Positions 1-8,085 of a stretch of DNA of 36,970 nucleotides are shown in pieces. Below the pieces are notes generated by a model that was not told the origin of the DNA, made no database searches, and saw only the letters and a list, made by a program, of their open reading frames with translations. The stretch comes from Pseudomonadota bacterium (GTDB lineage: Bacteria > Pseudomonadota > Gammaproteobacteria > UBA9214), in the NCBI GenBank assembly GCA_029287615.1, contig JARFQV010000219.1, positions 1-36,970 of the forward strand, given 5' to 3'. Within the stretch, counting starts at the first letter, position 1. Each line of letters starts with the position of its first letter. The position numbers and the translations under genes are program-made.

Positions 1-145
1 TGACCTCAGACTACTATGCCGTCTGCTGACTTCTGCCTCATCACCGGTACCATTGCTGATACCCGCGCTGCCCAAACAGGCCGCAGGTAAGACAGATCTC
101 CCCAGATAAGAACATGAACTTTCGATGCGCAACCGCTGCATGCGT

Positions 146-189
146 ATTCCGGCGAAGATGAACACCGATTCCGGGCGAACGTGAACACC
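146..189 (-). repeat. IS21-type tandem terminal repeats
   Basis: Two near-identical units lie side by side at 146-166 and 168-189. Both begin ATTCCGG and end TGAACACC on the + strand, and they differ at a few central positions and by one base in length. Multiple repeats beyond the istB stop are typical of the ends of IS21-family elements, where the transposase IstA binds. They begin 31 bp past the istB stop, in the expected place. Confidence 0.7.
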
Positions 190-220
190 TGATTTCACAA
201 CGCATCACGTGTTTGGGTTT

Positions 221-976
221 TTAACCCAGGCGTTCATCTTCGGTCAACTGCCCGAGTATTTTGCGCATGGATTCGCCCTTGAGCTGGAGTCGGTTTGCGT
301 TGTGCATCAAGCGGTCCAGGATGGCATCGGCGAGGGTGTTATCGCCGATGCTGACATACCATTGGTCGGTCGGCAGCTGACTGATCACCAAGGTGGACGT
401 CTGTGCGTGGCGGTCGTCCATGATCTCCATCAGGTCGTTGCGGTGAGCTGGTTTCAACGGCTCCAGCCCCCAGTCATCGATGATCAGTAACTGGAGCCTG
501 GCCAGTTGCTTGAGCTGTTTGTGGTAACTGCCGTCGGCCTTGGTCTGGGTCAGGTCCAGTAACAACCGTGAGAGGCGGTAGTAGCGAACGCTGTAGCCGT
601 GCAGGCAAGCATTATGGCCCAAGGCACAGGCCCGGTAGGTCTTGCCAGTGCCGCAGGGGCCGGTCATCAACAGATTCTGGCCACGCGCGATCCAGTCACC
701 TTGGGCCAGCCGTGCGATCGTTGCCGGTGTGAGGTTGCGTGGGTGCTCGTAGTCGATGTCCTGCACGCAGGCGGCGAGCTTGAAGCGGGCCTGGCGTATC
801 AGGCGTTCCTGCTTGCGCTGTTCACGGCTCAGTCATTCCTGTTCAACCAGTAGCGCAAGGCGCTCTGTAAAGGCCAGCCCCTCGTAGGTGCCGACCTGTT
901 CCAGTTGGTGTTGCAGTGCGTTGGCCATGCCGCCGAGCTTGAGTTGGCGCAGCGCGGTCAGGGTTTGTGTCGTCAT
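221..976 (-). pseudogene. istB: istB, IS21 helper ATPase, interrupted by a TGA
   Basis: IstB is the AAA+ ATPase that assists the IstA transposase in target choice. The frame opens at ATG 976, preceded by GGAGACAACCT as ribosome site, and reads MTTQTLTALRQLKLGGMANA. A TGA at 833-835 interrupts it, and the same frame continues to a TAA at 221-223. The second part holds a Walker A motif (GPCGTGKT) and a Walker B-like LLIIDDWG, both normal for IstB. The stop follows LVEQE, where related proteins as I recall them carry Trp, so one TGG to TGA change would explain it. Without the stop the protein would have 251 residues, the usual IstB length. Restart at GTG 766 would give an ATPase without its N-terminal domain. 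Confidence 0.88.
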
Positions 977-992
977 AGGTTGTCTCCGTGGG

Positions 993-1127
993 TTAGTGGA
1001 AGGTGCGTGGGCCACGGATGTTCTCGTGGTCCTGGGGTAGCTCGGTTTCCAGATCGAGCGGTTCGGACAGTTGATCTCGGTTGCTTTGCAGGATCGACTT
1101 GACCTGTTTCAGGCGCAACGGCTGACC
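993..1127 (-). pseudogene. istA: istA C-terminal fragment (IS21 transposase)
   Basis: Forty-four codons ending in TAA at 993-995 read ...LKQVKSILQSNRDQL... and finish with ENIRGPRTFH. This is the characteristic end of IS21-family IstA transposases, where an N-I-R-G motif lies just before the stop. The distance to the istB start (16 bp) is normal for the family. Upstream the frame is closed by a TAA at 1128-1130, and no integrase-core sequence is seen beyond it. More than nine tenths of the roughly 500-residue transposase is therefore missing. Confidence 0.8.
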
Positions 1128-1132
1128 TTAGA

Positions 1133-1702
1133 ACTTTGATTTCACCGTGCAGAAAGCGGGAATTATGCATTTGTTTCAGATATATAGAATGATTGAGAAT
1201 TTATGCTCCCAGCTTGATGGGAACGGCATTCCAAGCTTGATTCTTGATAACCGAGCTCCTGTACTTATTGTATTTGGAGTTTTCCAGTACAATAAAAACA
1301 ACCCCACGGATTAACGCAGTTCTATTTCCTCAATTCGCTTTAGCGCCTCGAAGTCCTGTTGCAGTCATCATAGTAACCACTGTCATTACACAGCCACAAC
1401 TGCCGGTCGGATTAATGCTTATCGAAGTACATACGCTGGAAAAAGATCGACGCCAACAGAATTAAATTAACAAGTGCACCCAACAATCAGAGGTACTACT
1501 CTGCGTTTTCAGAACTATCTGCAGTACGGTTGATTCCTAATCCCACTGCTGCATCTAACTGAAAATCCCTTACCCCTCCAAATGTCACTGAAATGTCATC
1601 GCACATACCAACTGACATAAAACGCTAGTTCTTGTCTGCAAACCATCTCCCTGATATTGTTAACCTTTGTTAGCTGCCGTTGTACATCTGAATGCACCTT
1701 GT
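1133..1702. other. Gene-free stretch inside the presumed island end
   Basis: About 570 bp of visibly AT-richer DNA between the IS remnant and the tRNA fragment. Short open frames exist, for example 1244-1465 on the + strand, but none has a ribosome site or recognisable protein sequence. No integrase gene was seen, so the gene that made the integration would have to lie left of the window or be lost. Confidence 0.5.
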
Positions 1703-1751
1703 GGGACTCATAATCCCTTGGTCGTAGGTTCGAGTCCTACCAGGCCCACCA
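1703..1751 (+). other. 3' fragment of a tRNA-Ile2(CAU)-type gene, probable attachment site
   Basis: The 49 bases hold the 3' half of a tRNA. They contain an anticodon arm with loop CTCATAA (anticodon CAT), a variable region, a perfect T arm (GTAGG-TTCGAGT-CCTAC), the 3' acceptor strand CAGGCCC, the discriminator A and an encoded CCA. The order and wording match gammaproteobacterial tRNA-Ile2, the CAU isoacceptor whose C34 is modified to lysidine. Upstream there is no D arm and no 5' acceptor GGGCCTG, and the anticodon stem already fails at its first pair, so the tRNA homology stops near 1702. Integrases that use tRNA 3' ends leave an intact tRNA at one end and such a copy at the other. With this orientation the element lies to the left. 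Confidence 0.85.
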
Positions 1752-1777
1752 TATAAAACAGGGTGCTTACCGGTCAC

Positions 1778-1816
1778 GTAGGTAACACTTTATTCCGAGG
1801 ACATGGGTCACGCTTT
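1778..1816. repeat. Imperfect tandem repeat, possible IS end remnant
   Basis: GTAGGTAACACTTT (1778-1791) recurs as ATGGGTCACGCTTT (1803-1816), 10 of 14 positions equal, each followed by a CGAG/CGGAG-like tail. Tandem degenerate repeats of this spacing are typical of IS21-like and related element ends. No transposase lies beside it, so its origin is a guess. Confidence 0.35.
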
Positions 1817-1907
1817 CGGAGCGATTTGATAGGTCCAGAAATCATTTATCGGCGTCCTCCCATGAAAGCCTTGCATGCTTTCCTTTACCGAGTTTTTTCC
1901 GATCAAA

Positions 1908-2081
1908 TCAAATCAACTGGCCTGCTGTAATCATATGCAAGCGACTTTCTCTGTGCAGGCAATGCATATCGACTCCCTGGAAACGGGATGTTTTCGGGAT
2001 TTGCGAGTTTACCAACACAAAGAGAAAGCCGATCACGAATTAGACGGCAAACCCTAACCAAAAAAGCATATGACCCGGCAT
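1908..2081 (-). pseudogene. Possible small membrane-protein ORF with in-frame stop
   Basis: Directly downstream of the sulfatase on the same strand, an ATG at 2079-2081 follows GGAGAAG at a usable distance. The frame reads MPGHMLFWLGFAV, a stop (TAA, 2040-2042), and then FVIGFLFVLVNSQIPKTSRF and on to a TGA at 1908-1910. The two sides of the stop would together form one hydrophobic segment, which suggests a small membrane protein broken by one mutation. It is short and unrecognised and could be chance. The rest of 1817-2106 shows nothing definite. Confidence 0.22.
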
Positions 2082-2106
2082 CACACGTTCTTCTCCTCGC
2101 CGGAAA

Positions 2107-3780
2107 TCACATGCCCGGCGTCTTTTGCATATACAGGAATTGTTCGACGGCCGCCTTTGACTCGGGACGAAGGTTTTCGATCCCCTCATAAGGGATACCG
2201 GTTGCAGGACCTTCATCCGGATATTTTTCCTTGCGCGCCAGGTGTCGGTGGATCATTCTGACAAATTTTGCACCACCCCATGCGCCAACCTCGGTTGATA
2301 CCGGCTTCTCTTCGCGGGTATCCCGAAACAGGTCATAGAAGTCGGCCAGAATGGCGTTCTCAATCGAGCCACCGGGTATTGCAAGCTTGTATTGTTCCTT
2401 GACCACGGCCTCGAGTGCATTGATATTGTAAAGGAATACATAGTCGCGACGTCCGTGGGTTTCGCCTTCCAGCCAGAGTGCGGTCTGATCAATTCCATCG
2501 ATGATTCGATCGGTAGGAATTTCATCGGCCGCACCAGCCAGGCGAGCAATCGTGTTAAACAAATCGGTGACATGCACGATATCACCGACGACCGAATCCG
2601 CCTCGATCATTCCGGGCCAGCGCACAAAGGCATCCACCCGTACACCACCTTCCGATGTCGAACCCTTGCCACCACGAAACACCATTGGTGTATAGCCGGA
2701 CTGTGTTGAATACTTGGTGAAATGACCGTTATCACCCATGATAATGACGATCGTATTGTCCGCTACCCCAAGCTCGTCCATCTCCTTCATCAACTCACCA
2801 ATCCAGCTGTCCACTAACTTCATCTTCTCGACATAGATGCCGCCATTGGGCGTCGTGTACTCGTCGGTTGTGGTTCGCGGACCTGTCAGGGGATAGAGCG
2901 GCCAATACTGGAGGAAGAAGGGCTTGCCTTCTGCAGCCAGCTTGCGAAGCTGTTCCCTTGCCTGATTCTGGTAGCGGACATTCATCTCGTGGTACTTCGC
3001 TTCCGTCCAGCGTTCACCGGGTTTCATGTCGACTTCCCGCACGGGTTTCCCGCGATACCCTTCAACCCCTGTCACCATGACCGAGGAGTCGGTGCGCAAC
3101 CAGCGATCCATGGTGAAACGATCGTCATAGTTGTTATCGCCGATGCCAACCGACACCTCCTCGTCGGCCGCGTCGTCGTGGAAAATCGTCAGCTGGCCCT
3201 GCTGATGGATGGGGAAAGCAGCATAGTCGAAGCCCTGGTAATTCGGCCAGGCCTCCTGGATATCGCCCATGTGCCACTTGCCGATATGTACCGTGTTGTA
3301 GCCGACATCGGAGAGAATCTCGGCCAGCGTCACTTCATGTCCAGCCAACCCAAAGCCGGAAATATCCACATAGGTATTACCCATACCGTTGCGATAGGGC
3401 TGACGACCCGTCATGAATGCAACACGCGTCGGAGTACAGGAGGGTTCCGTGTACATGCGTGCCATGCGCATCCCCTGGCGCGCGAACTCATTGATGGCTG
3501 GCGTCTTGTAACCCCGGATGGCATTCAAGGTCTCACTACCCAGATCACCGAACCCGATATCATCAATCAGGATGTAGAGAATATTCGGTGGCCTGCCGCC
3601 ATTCTCTGTACGGAAATCCGCCAGTTTCTGGTCAATCACCTGATCCTCTTTTGACCATCTTTCAGCGTTCTGTGCCTCAAGAATGTAGTACTCGGCATCG
3701 TGAATGATGTCTTTCGCGTGCCCAAATGCTGACCAAAATACCAAGGCAATACCAGCATATACGAGGAAAAGATTTCTCAT
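2107..3780 (-). CDS. Secreted arylsulfatase-type sulfatase (family S1)
   Basis: Hydrolyses a sulfate ester of an unknown substrate, probably in the periplasm. The chosen ATG at 3780 follows AGGAAAAA and opens a signal peptide ending near GHA; a start 72 bp further upstream would place extra residues before it. In the 557-residue product the metal-binding DD is at about 73-74 (ILIDDIGFGD). The formylglycine signature CTPTR is at 115-119, its Cys being the residue oxidised to the catalytic aldehyde. GKWHMG is at about 167-172 and the second metal site MGDNG at about 349-353. All key S1 sulfatase residues appear present. The matching formylglycine-generating enzyme is not in the window. Upstream is about 320 bp of non-coding DNA before the dockerin-like pseudogene, and no operon partner is evident. 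Substrate specificity cannot be read from sequence. Confidence 0.9.
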   Translation of the reverse strand: MRNLFLVYAGIALVFWSAFGHAKDIIHDAEYYILEAQNAERWSKEDQVIDQKLADFRTENGGRPPNILYILIDDIGFGDLGSETLNAIRGYKTPAINEFARQGMRMARMYTEPSCTPTRVAFMTGRQPYRNGMGNTYVDISGFGLAGHEVTLAEILSDVGYNTVHIGKWHMGDIQEAWPNYQGFDYAAFPIHQQGQLTIFHDDAADEEVSVGIGDNNYDDRFTMDRWLRTDSSVMVTGVEGYRGKPVREVDMKPGERWTEAKYHEMNVRYQNQAREQLRKLAAEGKPFFLQYWPLYPLTGPRTTTDEYTTPNGGIYVEKMKLVDSWIGELMKEMDELGVADNTIVIIMGDNGHFTKYSTQSGYTPMVFRGGKGSTSEGGVRVDAFVRWPGMIEADSVVGDIVHVTDLFNTIARLAGAADEIPTDRIIDGIDQTALWLEGETHGRRDYVFLYNINALEAVVKEQYKLAIPGGSIENAILADFYDLFRDTREEKPVSTEVGAWGGAKFVRMIHRHLARKEKYPDEGPATGIPYEGIENLRPESKAAVEQFLYMQKTPGM

Positions 3781-4101
3781 CAGATTTTTCCTGTTGGTTT
3801 CCGGATTGATTACTGTAGTGATAATGAAGCCAGATTGTACTGTGTGGGGCAACCTGCTTTTGGCCGAAGATTGTCGCCAGGGCTGCTTATCGGCAACGAC
3901 ACCTTTCAGTTGCTGACTGACAAGCGGTAATTCTGAAGGTCCGGTATCCCGGAATATCGCTGCCGTTTCAAATCCGGCAATCAGAACGTCCCATTACTGA
4001 ATACATTTATGCAATTGATGTCAACCATTACCGGTCCGGTCGAATCTGAAACATGATTCCTGTAACGGGTGAATCGATACGTTTTGTGTGGAATCTCCCA
4101 A

Positions 4102-4385
4102 TCATTGCAAACTGGGAGCTGTCTGGATTATATCAGGTTGTAATATCAGGTCAGCCGCATCGATTGGCCCATCGGAGTTCAGGTCGCCATGCACCTTTCC
4201 AGGGGGGTCGAGGGTAGTTCTCCCAGGGCATTGCGCATACAGACCAGACAATCAACTGCATTCAAAGTGCGATCCGCTGATCCCGGGGCCGCACAGTCGC
4301 CATCCGGTGCAGTCTGGTCGTTGATGGGTGTCAGTCTCGGATTAGCGGGCACTGAGGGCTTGTTGAACGCAGCTGGATTTTCACT
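4102..4385 (-). pseudogene. C-terminal dockerin/EF-hand-like tail of a lost secreted protein, frameshifted
   Basis: In one reverse frame the sequence DGDCAAPGSADRTLNAVDCL then VCMRNALGEL leads up to TPLE and a premature stop at 4179-4181. In another frame KVHGDLNSDGPIDAADLIL continues to a TGA at 4102-4104. Adding one A to the A-run at 4196-4198 joins both into TPLEKVHGDLNSDGPIDAADL. That gives two consecutive dockerin-like calcium-loop repeats (D-x-D/N-x-D/N-G...D), the C-terminal arrangement of many gammaproteobacterial exported proteins. The upstream part fades near 4385, under the promoter region of the next gene, so the body of the protein is gone. The frameshift could also be a sequencing error in a homopolymer, but the missing 5' part would still make it a fragment. 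Confidence 0.6.
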
Positions 4386-4444
4386 TTGGCGCCGTTCCAG
4401 GGGTCGATTAGAATGGCAACGCCGGATTGCATAGGGAGCACTGT

Positions 4445-5620
4445 ATGAACGACGAAGAGAAGAAACCCCACGACGGCGATCCTTCCCGGCCTGACCCGGA
4501 TATGGATAACGGGGCACCACAGACCCGGGCTGCGCAGGAACAAACCGGGAGAGACGACCCGGTTCGACGCTACACGCGCATTGTGCTGGTCTTGGCGGCC
4601 TTTTTGTTTGTCTGGTATGTAGCGGCAGACCGTGTTGCACCGTGGACCGACCAGGCGCGGGTGGATGGATTCGTCGTGCCCATCACGCCAAAGGTCTCCG
4701 GTAAGGTGAAGCAGGTGAACGTCGTTCAGGACCAGGTCGTCGAGGCCGGGGAGGTGCTGGTCGAGATCGAACCACGCGAGTATGAGCTGGCCGTGCAGCG
4801 TGCCGAGGCAGCGCTCGAGATCGCCGGCCAGGAAACGGGCGCAGATACGGCTTCCGTGTCGGCCGCCGAGGCGGCGCTTGCTGAGTCACGCGCGAAGCTT
4901 CTCAGGACCCGGCAAGACCTCGAGCGCATCGAAAGTATTTTTGCCGAAGATCCGGGGGCGGTGTCCGCCGCCTCTCTCGATACGGCACGGGCGACCCGCG
5001 ACTCGGCACTCGCCAGGGAAGCGAACGCGCTTGCCGAACTCAAGCGCGCCAATGAACAACTCGGCCAGGGCGGCGAGGACAATCCAAGGGTGCGCGATGC
5101 CGTTGCCGCGCTTGAGCAGGCGCGCATCGACCTGGCCGACACCAGGCTATACGCGCCTACCAGGGGCGGTATCACCAACCTCGAGGTAGAGGTGGGGCAC
5201 TACGCCGGTGAAGGTACACCGCTGATGACCTTCGTTTCGGCCTCACGGTCCTGGGTGGAGGCATATCTGCGTGAAAACAGCCTGGCCAATATCCAGGCCG
5301 GTGACCGAGTGGATATTGTGCTGGATGTGGTGCCCGGTAAGGTGTTCAAAGGCACCGTGCTGAGCAAGGGCTACGCCGTCCAGAAGCCCACATCGGGTGA
5401 AGTCGGCGGGCTGGTCAGGGTGCAGGGTGACAGCGGATGGCTGCGTGACGCGCAGCGCTTTCCCGTGGTCATCGGTTTCGACGATCCGCGGGTGGCGGGC
5501 TATCGCTATCTGGGCGGGCAAGCGGATGTGCAGATCTACACACAACAGAGCAATGTGGTGCTCAACGCACTGGGGTGGCTATGGATCCGGTTGATGAGCT
5601 GGCTGTCCTATGTCTACTAG
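4445..5620 (+). CDS. HlyD/EmrA-type membrane fusion protein
   Basis: Periplasmic adaptor of an efflux or secretion system, anchored in the inner membrane. The ATG at 4445 follows AGGGAGC and gives 391 residues. The layout is a charged, Pro-rich cytoplasmic start, one membrane helix (about 44-62, IVLVLAAFLFVWYVAADRV), a biotinyl-lipoyl half (SGKVKQVNVVQDQVVEAGEV), a long Ala/Glu-rich alpha-helical hairpin, the second lipoyl half (LYAPTRGGITNLEVEVGHYA) and a beta-barrel region. This is the order of the HlyD_D23/EmrA/AaeA class. It overlaps the DUF2955 gene by 11 bp, so the two are one transcription unit. No outer-membrane channel or classical MFS/ABC partner is adjacent. The exported substrate is unknown; aromatic acids or drugs would be guesses from AaeAB-like relatives. 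Confidence 0.88.
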   Translation: MNDEEKKPHDGDPSRPDPDMDNGAPQTRAAQEQTGRDDPVRRYTRIVLVLAAFLFVWYVAADRVAPWTDQARVDGFVVPITPKVSGKVKQVNVVQDQVVEAGEVLVEIEPREYELAVQRAEAALEIAGQETGADTASVSAAEAALAESRAKLLRTRQDLERIESIFAEDPGAVSAASLDTARATRDSALAREANALAELKRANEQLGQGGEDNPRVRDAVAALEQARIDLADTRLYAPTRGGITNLEVEVGHYAGEGTPLMTFVSASRSWVEAYLRENSLANIQAGDRVDIVLDVVPGKVFKGTVLSKGYAVQKPTSGEVGGLVRVQGDSGWLRDAQRFPVVIGFDDPRVAGYRYLGGQADVQIYTQQSNVVLNALGWLWIRLMSWLSYVY

Positions 5621-6674
5621 CGCGCGATCTTCATCGCCGCAACCGGTATACCAGAACGATGAGGCTGCGTCCTCCTGGACCCGGGATCTGCGCACGGTTC
5701 GCACCGTCCGGTTTACGCTCGGCACCACGGTCGCGGCGGCGATTGCCTACGCCTTCGAGTGGCCTCTGTTTTTCTTGACACCCGTTCTCACCATTGCCTT
5801 TCTCTCGCTACCACTTCCGGGCGTAACCGCCGGACACTGGCTGAAGTTGCTGGTTTACATCGCGGGCGCGATGCTGATTGGCGCTGCCCTCACGTTCTTC
5901 GTGCAGAACTATCCGCTGATCTATGTGCTGCTGCTCGGTGTCGTGCTGTTTCATATCTACTACCTGGTGAATCGTGGCGGCTCCTTTATTTTTGCCCTGA
6001 TGAGCCTGCTTGCCGTGCTCCTGATACCGATGCTGAGTTCCGCCAATGCGACAGCGGGGCTCGGCTTCGCCTGGTACTTCGCGCTATCCGCCGGTTTGTC
6101 GGTCCTGATTTTCGCACTCGCCCAGGTCCTGCTGCCGGACCCCGTTGAGACGCCGGCTTACGAGTCGGCATTCCAGCGAGGCTACTCCGCAACCGCGGCC
6201 CGCGCGGCGCTAAAGAGCACCATCGCCGTGTTGCCGCTCGTCGTCCTGTTCCTGTCCCTGGAGCTGTATGGGCAGATCCTGGTGATGGCATTCGCGGCCA
6301 TCTTCAGCCTGATACCGGATCTGTCCACCGGTTGGGCCGCCGGGCGAAGGTCCTTGCGCTCAACGCTGCTCGGCTGTCTGGCCGCCATCGTCTTCTACTG
6401 GCTCCTGGTTGCCGTTCCGGAGTTCCATTTCTTCCTGCTACTGTGGTCAGGCGCCATGCTGCTCTTTGCGCGGCTCATATTCTCCGATCACCCCCTGGCA
6501 CAGTACATGGGCTCGGCCGCCATCGCGATGACGATTCTGGTTTCCGGCAGCATCGGTCCAGGCGCGGATTTCGTCGATAAGCTGGTCACACGTGTGGTAC
6601 TGATCATGCTGGCGACGTTGTGGGTGGTCGCCGCCATAGCGCTGCTCGACCGGTACGTCTTCCGGCAGAAGTGA
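5610..6674 (+). CDS. DUF2955-type inner-membrane efflux protein
   Basis: A 354-residue membrane protein with two blocks of hydrophobic helices: about 30-175 (for example PLFFLTPVLTIAFLSLPLPG) and about 205-350 (LLVAVPEFHFFLLLWSGAML). A soluble, charged stretch near DPVETPAYESAFQRGYSATA separates them. The pattern and the fused-gene context fit the DUF2955 family, which is related to the FUSC/AaeB proteins but about half the length of AaeB. Its start overlaps the end of the HlyD-type gene, a pairing well known for this family, so it is probably the transmembrane component that works with that adaptor. It converges on the next gene with only 19 bp between stops, and no clear terminator hairpin was seen there. 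Confidence 0.8.
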   Translation: MSTSARSSSPQPVYQNDEAASSWTRDLRTVRTVRFTLGTTVAAAIAYAFEWPLFFLTPVLTIAFLSLPLPGVTAGHWLKLLVYIAGAMLIGAALTFFVQNYPLIYVLLLGVVLFHIYYLVNRGGSFIFALMSLLAVLLIPMLSSANATAGLGFAWYFALSAGLSVLIFALAQVLLPDPVETPAYESAFQRGYSATAARAALKSTIAVLPLVVLFLSLELYGQILVMAFAAIFSLIPDLSTGWAAGRRSLRSTLLGCLAAIVFYWLLVAVPEFHFFLLLWSGAMLLFARLIFSDHPLAQYMGSAAIAMTILVSGSIGPGADFVDKLVTRVVLIMLATLWVVAAIALLDRYVFRQK

Positions 6675-6693
6675 CCGTTGCCTCGAATTCCCG

Positions 6694-8016
6694 CTATGGC
6701 CCTCTATAGTAGTCGAAAAAGACAACCAGCAGCAGACTGGCTACGATCAGAGTAGCGAGCATGACTGGCGTACCCTTTTTGAGCCAGTACAGGGGAGTGA
6801 TACAGTGTTCCTGAATTCCGGAACGCTCTGCCTCGGCCACGCAAATAATATTCGCGGTAGAGCCGATGTGGGTACCATTACCACCAAAGCCAACGCCCAG
6901 GGCCAATGCCCACCACAGAGGCATCACGTCAATACCCTGGGTTTCCAGATGGGTGATGATCGGAATCATGGTCACCGTGAATGGAATATTGTCCACCGCA
7001 GCGCTCAGAAGGGCGGATACCCACATGAGCACCAGTGCGGTTATGAGCAATTTGTCCGGATCACTGGCGATGCTTGCCAATTGCTGGCCCAGAAGGTCGA
7101 GCAGGCCCGATCCCTCCACACCGCCCACGATGATGAACAGCCCGGCGAAAAATACCAGCACCGCCCAGTCGAGCCCCATCAGCAGCTTGTCCGGATCCGG
7201 ACGCACCAGCGCCAGCGCCACCGCCACCCCTATCCATGCGACATAGCCCGGGAAAAGATGAAAATGGTGGTGAATGAAAAACAGCAGGATAACGATGCCG
7301 ATCGAAAGGGATACGGCACGCAGTCCTTCCGGGTCCTTCAGCACCTTCCTCTCGTCGAGGTCTAGGATTCCGGCAAACTCCTGTTTCAGCTCGTTCCGGA
7401 ACAATACCAGCAATAGCAACAGGGTGACCAGCCATGCGACAAGCACGATAGGCCCCATGTGAAACAGAAAACGGTTGAAATCTATACCCGCGGCACTGCC
7501 AATCATTACATTCGGCGGATCGCCGACTAGCGTTGCCACACCACCGGTATCGGACAGCAATGCCTCGGCCATCAAGTAGGGGACCGGATTGATCCCCAGC
7601 ATCCTCGCAATAACGACCGTCAGTGGAGCAAACACCAGGACCGTGGTGACATTGTCCAGAAACAGACTGATTACCGTTACTGCTGAGGATAGATAGATCA
7701 GCAGGCGTCTCGGGCTTCCCCTGGAGAGTTTGGCCATGCGGATTGCCAGATACTCGAATCCACCGGTTGGTTTCAACAGGACCACCAGTGTCATCATACC
7801 GGTGAGCAGGAACATGGTGTTGGCATCGATCGCGGCAACCGCCTCGGCCTGTGAGTAAAAACCGCCAATCATGCCCGCCAGAATCATTGCCACGGCACCG
7901 ATAATTCCCGCCAGCGTCCGGTGTATGATCTCGGTGAAGATAAGCACATAGGCCCCGACCAGGATCGAAGCTGCTACCCACATGGCCGGGGTTATCGTAC
8001 CGGAGACAGTCAACAT
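6694..8016 (-). CDS. ArsB/NhaD-superfamily ion transporter
   Basis: A polytopic membrane protein of 440 residues with about a dozen hydrophobic segments in two similar halves, as in the ion transporter (IT) superfamily. Diagnostic motifs are DNVTTVLVFAPL and GDPPNVMIGSAAG in the first half and DNIPFTVTMIPI and GGNGTHIGSTANI in the second. These are the paired re-entrant and helix-break regions of ArsB, NhaD and P-protein relatives. Na+/H+ antiport is the likeliest activity; arsenite or dicarboxylate transport cannot be excluded. It lies 69 bp downstream of the CBS-domain gene on the same strand and is probably co-transcribed. The start at 8016 has a poor ribosome site; an ATG at 7983 is an alternative and would still keep all membrane segments. 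Confidence 0.85.
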   Translation of the reverse strand: MLTVSGTITPAMWVAASILVGAYVLIFTEIIHRTLAGIIGAVAMILAGMIGGFYSQAEAVAAIDANTMFLLTGMMTLVVLLKPTGGFEYLAIRMAKLSRGSPRRLLIYLSSAVTVISLFLDNVTTVLVFAPLTVVIARMLGINPVPYLMAEALLSDTGGVATLVGDPPNVMIGSAAGIDFNRFLFHMGPIVLVAWLVTLLLLLVLFRNELKQEFAGILDLDERKVLKDPEGLRAVSLSIGIVILLFFIHHHFHLFPGYVAWIGVAVALALVRPDPDKLLMGLDWAVLVFFAGLFIIVGGVEGSGLLDLLGQQLASIASDPDKLLITALVLMWVSALLSAAVDNIPFTVTMIPIITHLETQGIDVMPLWWALALGVGFGGNGTHIGSTANIICVAEAERSGIQEHCITPLYWLKKGTPVMLATLIVASLLLVVFFDYYRGP

Positions 8017-8085
8017 CCTGGTTTCGGAATCATGTATAACAGGAGGGTGTCAACAGGAAGCGGCCGGACACCCTGCGTGGTTTTT

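Larger units (their letters stand above)
120..1132 (-). mobile_element. IS21-family element, right-hand remnant
   Basis: On the reverse strand the order is the last codons of istA, then istB, then tandem terminal repeats, which is the layout of the right half of an IS21-family element. Most of istA and the left end are missing: the istA frame meets a stop at 1128-1130 and IS homology ends there. istB carries an in-frame stop. The outer right end was not located, so the left limit given here is approximate and the element may reach the window edge. It should be unable to move by itself. It lies in what looks like the end of a genomic island bounded by the tRNA fragment at 1703-1751. Confidence 0.8.

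Noticed and set aside
1244-1465. 73-residue + strand frame in the island end
   Set aside because: No ribosome site, no domain pattern, AT-rich DNA where such frames arise easily.
2989-3654. Long + strand open frame opposite the sulfatase gene
   Set aside because: It lies wholly antisense to a gene with all catalytic motifs, has no ribosome site and no recognisable protein pattern.
4095-4118. CTCCCA/TGGGAG hairpin as a terminator
   Set aside because: Six-base arms with a 12-base loop and no T-run; it lies at the end of the decayed dockerin-like frame and is not a convincing terminator.
4726-5178. Ser/Ala-rich reverse frame opposite the HlyD-type gene
   Set aside because: The composition is the mirror of Ala/Glu-rich codons on the coding strand; the same applies to the Ser-rich frame at 21210-21869 opposite the coiled coil.
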